NCBI RefSeq assembly: GCF_009827495.1
Contig: NZ_WTZA01000002.1
Span: 558,001 to 622,000 of the forward strand
Reading direction: 5' to 3'
Length of the DNA: 64,000 bases
Source of the DNA: Tsuneonella aeria
GTDB lineage: Bacteria; Pseudomonadota; Alphaproteobacteria; Sphingomonadales; Sphingomonadaceae
The notes below the pieces were generated by a model that was given only the letters and a program-made list of their open reading frames with translations, made no database searches and was not told the DNA's origin. Shown here in pieces: positions 6,739 through 14,913 of this stretch; the stretch's first letter is position 1; every line of letters starts with the position of its first letter. The position numbers were made by a program, and so were the translations under genes.

Positions 6739-9700
6739 ATGCTGCAGAAGCTAATCGACGCATCCGTCCGCTATCGCTGGTTCGTGGCCGCGCTCACGCT
6801 GGTGCTCGTCATCGTCGGAGCACGAGAGCTCCTTCGGCTGCCGATTGACGCCGTGCCCGACATCACCAATCGCCAGGTCGTCGTCACCAGCGTAGCGCCG
6901 GCGCTGGGGCCGGAAGAGGTCGAGTCCCAGGTGACATTTCCGCTGGAGACGGCGCTCGCGGGCATCCCCGGACTTGTCGAGACGCGATCGATCTCCCGGC
7001 ATGGCCTGTCGCAGATCACCGCGATCTTCACCGACTCCACCGACATTTACTTCGCCCGGAACCAGGTGAACGAGCGGTTGCAGACCGCGCGGGAAGCGCT
7101 CCCCGCGGATGTGGACTCGAACCTGGGCCCGATTGCGACCGGCCTTGGCGAGGTCTTCATTTGGACGGTCGAGTTCACCGGCCGGGCCGCGCGCGGAGTC
7201 TACGTCACCCCCGAGGGGCGGCGGCTCACGACCGAGGAGGACCGCGCAACCTATCTTCGCACGGTCCAGGACTGGATCATCGCGCCCCAGCTCCGCAACG
7301 TCGAGGGCGTCGCCGCCATCGACGTCCTCGGCGGCTATGTGAAGGAATATCTCGTCCACCCCGACCCGGCGCGGCTCGCAGCCTATGGCATCGGGCTCAG
7401 GCAGCTCGTCGATGCGCTGGAGCATGCGAACCGGGTGGCGGGCGCCGGCTACATCACGCGAGCGGGCGAGGCCTATATCGTGCGGGCCGACGCGCGGGTG
7501 CGGACGCTCGAGGAGTTGGCGCAGACGCCGGTTGGTCGCCAAGGCGGCCTGGTCATCCGGGTGTCCGACATCGCGACGGTGGAGGAGGGTCACGGGCCGC
7601 GCCTCGGCTCCGCCAGCGAAAACGGCCGCGAGGTCGTCATCGGCACCGCGATGATGCTTGCGGGCGAGAACAGCCGAACGGTCGCGGCCCGCGTCGGCGA
7701 GAAGCTCGAGGAGATCAACCGGAGCCTTCCGCCCGGCGTCATCGCCAATCCCGTGCTCGACCGCACCAAGCTGGTCGACTCCACGATCCGCACGGTCGAG
7801 CACAATCTCGCCTTCGGCGCGCTGCTCGTGATCGCTGTGTTGTTCTTCATGCTCGGCAACGTCCGCGCGGCGCTGATCACCGCTGCCGTGATCCCGCTTT
7901 CATTCCTGGTCGCGGCGATCGGCATGAACCGCTTCGGCATCAGCGGAAACCTGATGAGCCTCGGCGCGCTCGACTTCGGATTGATCGTCGACGGCGCCGT
8001 GGTCGTCATCGAGAACACGCTGCAGCGGATGGGGCTTCGACGGAGCGAGCTCGGCCGCGACCTCGAGGTTCGCGAGCGGCTCGCGGTAGCCGGCGGAGCC
8101 GCCAAGGAAATGGTGCGCCCGGCGGCGTTCGGCCAGGCGATCGTGCTGCTCGTTTTCGCGCCGCTTCTCACCTTCGAGGGGGTCGAGGGGAAGATGTTCA
8201 CGCCGATGGCGGCGACCTTCATGTTCGCGCTCGCGGGTGCGTTCGTTCTGTCCTTCACCTTCGTTCCCGCCATGGCAGCACTCTTCCTCAAGGCGCCGAA
8301 GCAGGGACATGAGGACACGAAGGTCACCCGGGTCGCGCGCGGGCGATACGAGCCGTGGCTCCGGTCGGCTGTCGTTCGCCCGGGCCGTGTGGCAATCGCC
8401 GCTCTGGTGTCGGTCGCAATCGGCATCGCGGCATTCATGAGCCTCGGCCGGGAGTTCATCCCGCAGCTCGACGAGCACGACATGCTGGTCCAGGCGGTGC
8501 GCGTCCCCTCCATCTCGCTCGAGCAGGCGCAGGAGATGCAGTTCAGGGTCGAGCGAGCCCTCATGGCCATGCCTGAAGTCGAGCGCGTCTTTACGCGCAC
8601 TGGCACGGCCGAGCTCGCATCGGACCCGATGCCGCCGAACGTCTCCGACACCTTCGTGATGCTGAAGCCGAGGGAGCAATGGCCCGACCGTCGGCTTCCG
8701 AAGGAGGAGCTTGTCGAGCGGATGGAAACCGAGCTCGGGAAGCTCCTCGGCAACAATTACGAGTTCACCCAGCCGATCCAGATGCGCTTCAACGAGCTGA
8801 TCGCCGGCGTTCGCTCGGACGTCGCGGTGCAGATCTTCGGCGACGATTTCGATGTCCTCACCGAGCAGGCCGAGCGGATCGCCGCCATCCTCCGGGATAT
8901 CGAAGGATCGGCGGACGTTCGCGTAGAGCAGGTCAGCGGCCAGCCGACCATCACTGCGTCAGTCGACCGGACCGCTGCGGCGGCGCTCGGTGTTCATGCC
9001 AGCGATGCGGCCGAGGCGCTGTCGATCGCCTTCGGCGGCAAGGAAGCGGGCCAGGTGCTTGAAGGCGACCGCCGTTTCGACGTCGTTGTCCGTCTGGACG
9101 AGCAGGCGCGGCAGGATCCGGCCGTGATGGGCCAGCTTCCGGTGATCCCCGAGGAAGCCGAAGCAGGCTTCGCGGCACCGGTCCCGCTCTCATCGGTCGC
9201 GCGCTTCGACACGATGGAGGGGCCGAACCAGATCAGCCGCGAGAACGGTAAGCGGCGCATCACCGTCCAGGCGAATGTTCGCGGCCGTGACCTCGGTTCG
9301 TTCGTCGCCGAGGCCCAGGAACGCGTGACCGAGGAGGTTCAGGTGCCTGCGGGCTATTGGCTCGACTGGGGCGGCCAGTTCGAGAACCTGCAGCGGGCGA
9401 GCGCTCGGCTGATGGTGATCGTCCCGATCGTCTTCCTGCTCATCGGCGTGCTGCTGTTTCTGGCGCTCGGGTCCGTGGGAGAAGCCGCCCTTGTCTTCGC
9501 CGGGGTGCCGCTGGCGCTGGTCGGCGGTGCGCTCGCGCTTCTCCTCAGGGGTATGCCATTCTCGATATCGGCGGCGGTTGGCTTCATCGCCGTCTCAGGC
9601 GTCGCCACTCTCAACGGGCTCGTCCTGATGCAGAGCATCAACGGCCGTCTGGCGGCCGGCGCCAAGCCGGCGGACGCCGCCGTCGAAGGGGCGAGCAGCC

Positions 9701-9993
9701 GCCTTCGGGCTGTTCTCACCACCGCCCTGGTCGCGATCCTCGGCTTCGTACCGATGGCAGTGGCGACGGGCGCCGGGGCGGAGGTCCAGAAGCCGCTCGC
9801 CACGGTGGTGATCGGCGGCCTCACCAGCTCGACCATCCTCACGCTTCTCGTGCTGCCCACGCTCGCCGCTTGGGCCGCCGCGCGGCCGGGTCTGCTGGAG
9901 AGCTGGTTCAAGCGCGGGCGCTTGGGAGACTTCCCGGGCTGGAAGAGGTTCACATCATCGAGAGCGGCCGAGACGCAGACGAGCGATAGCTGA
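6739..9993 (+). CDS. czcA: CzcA-type heavy-metal RND transporter
   Basis: Proton-driven inner-membrane pump for divalent metals, 1084 aa, the expected length for HME-RND proteins. TM4 holds DFGLIVDGAVVVIEN around residues 412-426. These Asp412, Asp418 and Glu425 positions match the Co/Zn/Cd subfamily (HME1) rather than Cu/Ag pumps. N-terminal MLQKLIDASVRYRWFV is typical. The ATG at 6739 is one base after the czcB stop; an in-frame upstream start at 6577 would overlap czcB and is unlikely. Works with CzcB; its own CzcC partner is broken here. Confidence 0.96.
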   Translation: MLQKLIDASVRYRWFVAALTLVLVIVGARELLRLPIDAVPDITNRQVVVTSVAPALGPEEVESQVTFPLETALAGIPGLVETRSISRHGLSQITAIFTDSTDIYFARNQVNERLQTAREALPADVDSNLGPIATGLGEVFIWTVEFTGRAARGVYVTPEGRRLTTEEDRATYLRTVQDWIIAPQLRNVEGVAAIDVLGGYVKEYLVHPDPARLAAYGIGLRQLVDALEHANRVAGAGYITRAGEAYIVRADARVRTLEELAQTPVGRQGGLVIRVSDIATVEEGHGPRLGSASENGREVVIGTAMMLAGENSRTVAARVGEKLEEINRSLPPGVIANPVLDRTKLVDSTIRTVEHNLAFGALLVIAVLFFMLGNVRAALITAAVIPLSFLVAAIGMNRFGISGNLMSLGALDFGLIVDGAVVVIENTLQRMGLRRSELGRDLEVRERLAVAGGAAKEMVRPAAFGQAIVLLVFAPLLTFEGVEGKMFTPMAATFMFALAGAFVLSFTFVPAMAALFLKAPKQGHEDTKVTRVARGRYEPWLRSAVVRPGRVAIAALVSVAIGIAAFMSLGREFIPQLDEHDMLVQAVRVPSISLEQAQEMQFRVERALMAMPEVERVFTRTGTAELASDPMPPNVSDTFVMLKPREQWPDRRLPKEELVERMETELGKLLGNNYEFTQPIQMRFNELIAGVRSDVAVQIFGDDFDVLTEQAERIAAILRDIEGSADVRVEQVSGQPTITASVDRTAAAALGVHASDAAEALSIAFGGKEAGQVLEGDRRFDVVVRLDEQARQDPAVMGQLPVIPEEAEAGFAAPVPLSSVARFDTMEGPNQISRENGKRRITVQANVRGRDLGSFVAEAQERVTEEVQVPAGYWLDWGGQFENLQRASARLMVIVPIVFLLIGVLLFLALGSVGEAALVFAGVPLALVGGALALLLRGMPFSISAAVGFIAVSGVATLNGLVLMQSINGRLAAGAKPADAAVEGASSRLRAVLTTALVAILGFVPMAVATGAGAEVQKPLATVVIGGLTSSTILTLLVLPTLAAWAAARPGLLESWFKRGRLGDFPGWKRFTSSRAAETQTSDS

Positions 9994-10021
9994 TGGAAAG
10001 ACGGTGCGGAGAGATTCAGCG

Positions 10022-10939
10022 ATGAGTGCGGGCCACGACCATGGCGCCGAGGGGATGAGCGACGCCCGCCTCGTCTGGGCCGTCATCGTCAATGTGGGGC
10101 TCACGGTCGCGCAGATCGTCGGCGGCATCGTCTCCGGCTCGCTCGCCCTCATCGCCGACGCGCTCCATAACTTCAGCGATGCCGCTTCCCTCGGTCTGGC
10201 GCTGTTCGCCCGCAAGATCGGGCGGCGGCCCGCCGACAAGCTGATGACCTTCGGCTACGGCCGCGCCGAGGTGGTGGCGGCGCTCATCAACCTCACCACC
10301 CTGGTCATCGTCGGCTTCTACCTGCTGATCGAAGCGGCGACGCGTTATCTCGACCCGCAGCCGATCGAGGGCTGGACGATCGTCATCGTCGCAGGGATCG
10401 CGCTGATCGTCGACGTCGCCACGGCAGCCATGGTCCACAAGGGCTCGAAAGACAGCCTCAACATCAAGGCGGCTTTCCTGCACAACGTCTCGGACGCGCT
10501 CGCCTCCGTGGGCGTGATTGTGGCGGGCACCCTGATCCTGCTCTACCACCTCTACGTCGCGGACCTCATCATGACGGTCCTCATTGCGGCCTACGTCCTC
10601 TACCAGGGCTTCTCGCTGCTCCCGAAGACGATCAAGCTCCTGATGGGGGCGGTCCCGGACGACGTGGAGTTCGACGCCATCGTCCGGGCGCTCGGCGATA
10701 TCGAAGGCGTCGCAAGCCTGCACCACGTTCATATCTGGAGCATCGACGAGCACCATAGGTCACTCGAGGCGCATCTGGTCCCCTCCGAGCGATCTCTCGA
10801 AGCGTTCGAGGCCGTAAAAGCGGACGCGCGGCGAATGCTGGAACAGCGCTTCTCCATCGGGCACGCCACCTTGGAGGCATGCCTCGATGTCGAAGGAGCA
10901 GACCATGAGCCGAGGCTGCCCGCTCATCCTTCGAAATAG
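10022..10939 (+). CDS. cation diffusion facilitator (CzcD/DmeF-like), full length
   Basis: A 305-aa CDF exporter with a His-containing start (MSAGHDHGAEG), TM2 HNFSDAASLGLAL and TM5 HNVSDALASVGVIV carrying the paired HxxxD zinc-site motifs, and a C-terminal cytoplasmic domain from about residue 215 with HHVHIWSIDEHH. It exchanges protons for Zn, Co or Cd. GGAGAG precedes ATG 10022; an earlier GTG at 10004 is less well placed. Last gene of the efflux run; its 3' end overlaps the convergent ZIP gene by 16 bp. Confidence 0.93.
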   Translation: MSAGHDHGAEGMSDARLVWAVIVNVGLTVAQIVGGIVSGSLALIADALHNFSDAASLGLALFARKIGRRPADKLMTFGYGRAEVVAALINLTTLVIVGFYLLIEAATRYLDPQPIEGWTIVIVAGIALIVDVATAAMVHKGSKDSLNIKAAFLHNVSDALASVGVIVAGTLILLYHLYVADLIMTVLIAAYVLYQGFSLLPKTIKLLMGAVPDDVEFDAIVRALGDIEGVASLHHVHIWSIDEHHRSLEAHLVPSERSLEAFEAVKADARRMLEQRFSIGHATLEACLDVEGADHEPRLPAHPSK

Positions 10940-11679
10940 GAGGCGACTGCCGCGAACAGGCCGAACCCGCCGATCAAGGCGAAGCTCGACAGCTTCGATG
11001 GCGGATAGACCTCATGCGCCTCCTTCATGATTTCCTCGGCCGCCGCCACCAGCAGCATGCCGGCGATGAAGGCGAGCGCCGTCAGTTGATATGCCTCGGG
11101 CTGATCCCTCAGGAAGAAATAGGAGAGGAAAGCGCCCGCGAGCACAGGCACGACGAATGATGCCGACAGCAGGATGCGCTTCGTCCTCGCCACGCCGGCG
11201 TCGCGGAATGTAGCGATCGTGGCGAAGCCTTCGGGTATGTCCGCCGTCACCTGTCCGAGCGCCAGGACCAGGGCGAGCTCGAACGACAACGACGAGCCGG
11301 CGCCGATCAGGAGCCCGTCGGCGAACAAATCCACGGCCACGGCAGCGTAGATGGCCCATGCGCCGCCGGTGCCTCCCTGGCCGGAACCTTCGACATCATC
11401 TTCGGGCGACGACTGGAAGCGCTCGATCAGGGCATCCAGACCGATGAAAGCCGCACCCCCTGCAATGAACCCCATCACCGCGAGACAGGGATCCAAGCCC
11501 TCGAGCGTTCGCGGCGCCAGTTCCACCGCGATGACGCCGAAGATAATCCCAGCGGCGAGGTGCAACGCAATCGACAGGCTTCGGCGTGACGTCCGGATTG
11601 CCTCGGCAAGCATGCCCCCGGCGAAATTGCCCACTGCCGGGAATAGCGCCAGCAGGAGGACTCGCACTATGTCCGGCAT
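10924..11679 (-). CDS. ZIP-family metal transporter with altered metal-site motifs
   Basis: A 251-aa membrane protein (273 aa if started at 11745). The helix order and HLAAGIIFGVIAVELAP near the N-terminus fit ZIP permeases. The usual TM4 motif HNxPEG is replaced by VDLFADG, while TM5 keeps a PEG in TADIPEGFATI but with Asp in place of His. A later AAAEEIMKEA corresponds to the family's acidic TM6 site. ZIP proteins normally import Zn or Fe; changed ligands beside efflux genes leave direction and substrate open. Divergent from the short CDF at 11820. ATG 11679 was chosen because translation before it is not hydrophobic. Confidence 0.78.
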   Translation of the reverse strand: MPDIVRVLLLALFPAVGNFAGGMLAEAIRTSRRSLSIALHLAAGIIFGVIAVELAPRTLEGLDPCLAVMGFIAGGAAFIGLDALIERFQSSPEDDVEGSGQGGTGGAWAIYAAVAVDLFADGLLIGAGSSLSFELALVLALGQVTADIPEGFATIATFRDAGVARTKRILLSASFVVPVLAGAFLSYFFLRDQPEAYQLTALAFIAGMLLVAAAEEIMKEAHEVYPPSKLSSFALIGGFGLFAAVASYFEG

Positions 11680-11819
11680 GATGTCGCGTTCGTTCGATCC
11701 ACCATAGCGAGTGAACCGGGCAGTTGGCCGCTCGTTCCGTGACATGTGGAACGGCAGCGAGGCTCAATGCCCGCCGCGCCGGTAACGAGCCGCGACTTAA
11801 TCTCCTAGGTGAGGCCCTT

Positions 11820-12440
11820 ATGGCAGAGTGTGGATGCGAACCGGCGCCGGCAGATACCAAGGCTCAGCAAAGAACGCTGTGGATCGCCCTTGCCCTCAAC
11901 GCGACCATGTTTGTCGCAGAGACGACAGCCGGCGTCATCGCCGATTCTACCGGCCTCATTGCGGATGGCCTCGACATGCTGGCGGACGCCGCAGCCTATG
12001 GAATCGCACTCGCCGCAGTCGGGCGAAGCGGCAGGTTCAAGGCCAATGCCGCGATGGGCAGCGGTCTGTTGCTGCTGCTTCTCGGGATAGGCGTTGTCGT
12101 TGATGTCGTGCGGAGGCTGATCTCGGGCGCGTCGCCCGAAGGAGCGTGGATGATTGCCGTCGCGGCGGTCGCGCTCACCGTGAATGCGATCGTCCTTCGG
12201 CTCCTGAGCAAGCAGCGGCAGAAGGAGGTCCATATCCGCGCGACTTGGATTTTCACGCGCGCTGACGTGGTGGCCAACACCGCAGTCATCCTTTCCGGTA
12301 TTGCGGTGCTCGCCACCGGCATCCGCTACTTCGATCTGGTCGTTGGCGCCGCGATCGGCATTTACGTTGTCAAGGAAGCCTTGGAGATACTGTCTGAAGC
12401 ACGTGAGGCGAGGTCGGCGACACGTCGCTCGGCATCGTAG
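11820..12440 (+). CDS. second short CDF-type cation efflux protein
   Basis: A 206-aa relative of the protein at 2979 with the same plan: a Cys-rich start (MAECGCEPA), TM2 DxxxD (GLDMLADAAAY), TM5 DxxxN (TRADVVANTAV) and no C-terminal cytoplasmic domain. GTGAGG precedes ATG 11820. It is separated from the czc run by the oppositely oriented ZIP gene, so it needs its own promoter. A 6-bp inverted repeat (CGTTCC 11733-11738, GGAACG 11748-11753) in the divergent gap is a possible control site. Confidence 0.85.
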   Translation: MAECGCEPAPADTKAQQRTLWIALALNATMFVAETTAGVIADSTGLIADGLDMLADAAAYGIALAAVGRSGRFKANAAMGSGLLLLLLGIGVVVDVVRRLISGASPEGAWMIAVAAVALTVNAIVLRLLSKQRQKEVHIRATWIFTRADVVANTAVILSGIAVLATGIRYFDLVVGAAIGIYVVKEALEILSEAREARSATRRSAS

Positions 12441-12450
12441 TGCCTAGCCC

Positions 12451-12618
12451 CTACGGGACTGCGGAAGCGTACTGCATGCGGCTATGCCGCTCTTGGACCC
12501 CAGAGTATGACGGACGCTCCCGGGCCCAGAAGGCGAAGCAGCCGGCAATCCCTGCCAAGGCTGCGCCGATGTAGACGAAGACGGTGGTGAGGAGCGTCCT
12601 GCCAGCCAGACATGAAGC
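12451..12618 (-). pseudogene. ynfA: N-terminal fragment of a YnfA-family small membrane protein
   Basis: The minus-strand frame ending at the TAG at 12451 reads RTLLTTVFVYIGAALAGIAG followed by CFAFWA, which matches the conserved N-terminus of YnfA-family proteins (normally about 108 aa, four helices, often near metal genes). After FWA the similarity stops and a short unrelated tail leads to the stop. There is no ATG or GTG in frame before a TGA at about 12621. It therefore looks like a remnant left by a deletion next to the recombinase gene. Confidence 0.6.
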
Positions 12619-12689
12619 TCACAACAGAATGTCTGCTGACCGGAGCCTCAGTTAGCGCCTTGAAGGTCCGCTATGGGCGCAAAGCGGAC

Positions 12690-14693
12690 CTACCGAATCC
12701 GGCTGCCCTTAAATCCTGTGGCGGATGACGATCGCATCTTGGCCGGCAATAAGCGCAGCTGCGCACTTGCAAGCGAAGCCGTGACATTGGGTATGGCCGA
12801 TACCGCTTCACGCAGCAGATCGAGGTGGGCCTTGGAATAACGGCCCTCGGTTTCCGAAGACAGCGCGTGTCCCGCAAAGTCGGCACGTATCTCGGGTGCT
12901 ATGCCGGCGCCCTTCATGGTGTCGATGGCGGTATGCCGAAACGAATGGATGGACTGTTTGTGCGTTAGATCGGGCACCGCCGCTGCAATCTTCACCCACA
13001 TGCGCTTATAGAACACGTCGCCCATGCTGGCCTTGCCAGCGATCGACACAAGTTCAGGAAACAGCTGGGTCTCACCCTCGGCTTTCAGCGCTGCGACATA
13101 ATCGGCCAGACCGAGGCGGATCAATTCGTCGGCGATCGGCACCATGCGGTCAGAACTCGTGTTCTTGAGACCGCGCGTCTCGTTCGGTCTCACCCGAAAT
13201 TGCCAGTGCCCGTCCACCTTTTCGATGTCGCTCAACTCCATTCCGCAGATCTCGTCTCTCCGCATACCGGAGTACCACGCGATCATGGGCACGAAGTAGA
13301 AGGCATCATGGACGATCAAATCCCCGGCGGTCATTCGGCGCGCCAAGGATTTCGCGCCGGTCCAGGGCGGCAGATGGAAAATCGCTAAACCCTGCTCGAC
13401 GGTAAATCGCTCACGCATGTCACGGGCATTACGTTTATCGGCGGCGATAAAGGCGTTGTAATCAAGTCGTGCGAGCGGATGGTGGTCGTGAAACCAGCGA
13501 GTAAGTTGGCGCAAAAAGCTCCAATGCCGGTTGGTGGTCGCGACGCTGAGGCCGACCGAGTCGCGCGTGATCGCGGTGTTTGCTTTTTCGGTGGGCAGGG
13601 CCTTTGCCTTGCGCTTCTTCTCCTCCGCCTTCTCGGCTTTATCGACCAGCTTTCTTGTCTCATCCGCAATCTCGACAATCGTCTTATGTCGATCGCGCTC
13701 GGACTTGCGGAACGACTTGGCGTGGATCCAGCCGAAGCAGCCATCCAACGTTACCAGGTCATCGTGTGTAACCGCGGCGAGAGGCCGGCCCTCCATGACT
13801 TCTTCGAGGAACTGTGCCGCGAGCATGAACTGTTCACGCGTCTTCGGGGTCCATCCCTTCCGGCCCCGCTTGATGCTCTTGCCGTCTAATCCGCCAGTTC
13901 TCGGATTGTGCTCGAAGAACTTTGCCGCAGCCTGCGTAGGGGTTAGGGTACCCCACGGCCCGTGCCCGCTTACGGCGGGTGAGGTCTCGGCGCCCATTGA
14001 GGGGAGAGGGACCGCAACCATGTTGAAAGCGTCCAAGGGTACAGGCGCATAGGATGCTGACGGATCGGACAGCGCCCGGCGAAACTCTTCAAGCGCGGAC
14101 AATCGCGCCTGATTCACCACCTTACGAGCCATAACCTCGCGAAGTTGCGTCGGCTCAATTCCCAAGTCTACAAGGCGGGATGAGGCTTGCGCCTCAGCAC
14201 CTTCGTCGGCCATGGTTTCCGCCAAATCCGACCACAGCATGGCTTCGATCGGCATGCTGGGATCGTCGCTGATTGGGGAAGTCGCGACGAGGAAGTCCTC
14301 TACTACGCCTTTCGCTATTCCGTCAGCGGCCGCCATTCCGCTTATTCCAAGCCGCAGCTCCAAAGCTTCTTCGGCATCGGGGTAATCACACCGCGCTACG
14401 ACGTAGAGGCTTGCGTGCATCGCTTCGAGCCGATCACGCTCGATCAGCATCTGCCGGCGGAATATCTCGGCGCGTTGTTGGGCGGTGAGGCCATCAAGCG
14501 TAAGCTTCGCCGTCATCGTCACCATCAGCCTTTCCGCAATCAGGGTCATCGCCGGGGCAAGCAATCGAGCCCGCCGCCAGCAAGTTGTGCGAAGTGACAG
14601 GCGTAGCCGAAAGGGCTGGTCGGTGCCTAGTCGAATGAGGCGGCGGTAATAGTAGGTGCCGTGGGCACGGGTGACGTTCTGGAGCTTGCACAT
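12690..14693 (-). CDS. tyrosine recombinase / island integrase
   Basis: A 667-aa phage-type integrase. The C-terminal half carries the catalytic set: Arg in AWYSGMRRDEICG, His and Arg in IHSFRHTAID, His in DFAGHALSS and the nucleophile Tyr in TEGRYSKAHL about 45 residues from the end. The N-terminal part is long, starting at the conserved-looking HGTYYYRRLIR, with a Lys/Glu-rich coiled section in the middle. Start taken as MCKLQNV at 14693, though 14732 is also open. The gene lies about 100 bp inside the proposed attachment site and points into the island. Confidence 0.92.
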   Translation of the reverse strand: MCKLQNVTRAHGTYYYRRLIRLGTDQPFRLRLSLRTTCWRRARLLAPAMTLIAERLMVTMTAKLTLDGLTAQQRAEIFRRQMLIERDRLEAMHASLYVVARCDYPDAEEALELRLGISGMAAADGIAKGVVEDFLVATSPISDDPSMPIEAMLWSDLAETMADEGAEAQASSRLVDLGIEPTQLREVMARKVVNQARLSALEEFRRALSDPSASYAPVPLDAFNMVAVPLPSMGAETSPAVSGHGPWGTLTPTQAAAKFFEHNPRTGGLDGKSIKRGRKGWTPKTREQFMLAAQFLEEVMEGRPLAAVTHDDLVTLDGCFGWIHAKSFRKSERDRHKTIVEIADETRKLVDKAEKAEEKKRKAKALPTEKANTAITRDSVGLSVATTNRHWSFLRQLTRWFHDHHPLARLDYNAFIAADKRNARDMRERFTVEQGLAIFHLPPWTGAKSLARRMTAGDLIVHDAFYFVPMIAWYSGMRRDEICGMELSDIEKVDGHWQFRVRPNETRGLKNTSSDRMVPIADELIRLGLADYVAALKAEGETQLFPELVSIAGKASMGDVFYKRMWVKIAAAVPDLTHKQSIHSFRHTAIDTMKGAGIAPEIRADFAGHALSSETEGRYSKAHLDLLREAVSAIPNVTASLASAQLRLLPAKMRSSSATGFKGSRIR

Positions 14694-14794
14694 TGGGCGT
14701 GGTACCTCGTCGTGGCACCTAGCCGTGGTCATCCACGGGCAGGCTGGATCGAGAAACCATTCGTTTCAGGCGCTTAGTTCATTTGTGGCTGGGG

Positions 14795-14812
14795 ATCCTG
14801 CCGCCCCAGCCA
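14795..14812 (+). repeat. probable island attachment site: 3' end of tRNA-Gln
   Basis: ATCCTGCCGCCCCAGCCA fits the last 18 bases of a tRNA: T-stem half CCTGC, acceptor strand CGCCCCA, discriminator G and CCA. An A72 (pairing with U1) plus G73 is typical of tRNA-Gln, whose gene would begin TGGGGCG. No tRNA body precedes it. The island-side bases TGGCTGGGG (14786-14794) make a perfect 9-bp inverted repeat with CCCCAGCCA across a 9-bp centre, as expected of core-type recombinase sites. A T-run follows at 14815-14819. The integrase is adjacent. Confidence 0.68.
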
Positions 14813-14913
14813 GATTTTTCTCGAAGTCGTTGAAACCAAGCTTTCCTGCTCGCCCCCCAGTCCTTCGCTTGCGTCCTCGCGCCGGGGTACCCCGGCCCCT
14901 CCCACCGCTTTTG

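Larger units (their letters stand above)
1..14812. mobile_element. right part of a metal/arsenic resistance genomic island
   Basis: This span carries only accessory functions: the arsenic operon, Czc efflux, CDF and ZIP transporters and a tyrosine recombinase at its right end. It ends at an 18-bp sequence that matches the 3' end of a tRNA-Gln with its CCA. Housekeeping genes start directly after it. Damaged genes inside (czcC with an internal deletion, a ynfA fragment) fit a mobile, rearranging region. The left boundary lies outside the window. If the island entered a plus-strand tRNA-Gln, an intact copy of that tRNA should mark the left end. The boundary assignment is inference from the tRNA-like sequence. 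Confidence 0.7.

Noticed and set aside
7161..8312. Long ORF of 383 codons inside czcA
   Set aside because: Arg/Gly-rich shadow frame of a GC-rich gene; czcA runs through it with full family similarity.
14786..14819. Hairpin TGGCTGGGG/CCCCAGCCA with T-run as a plain terminator
   Set aside because: It could terminate transcription, but the right arm and centre match a tRNA 3' end with CCA beside an integrase, so an attachment site is the better reading.
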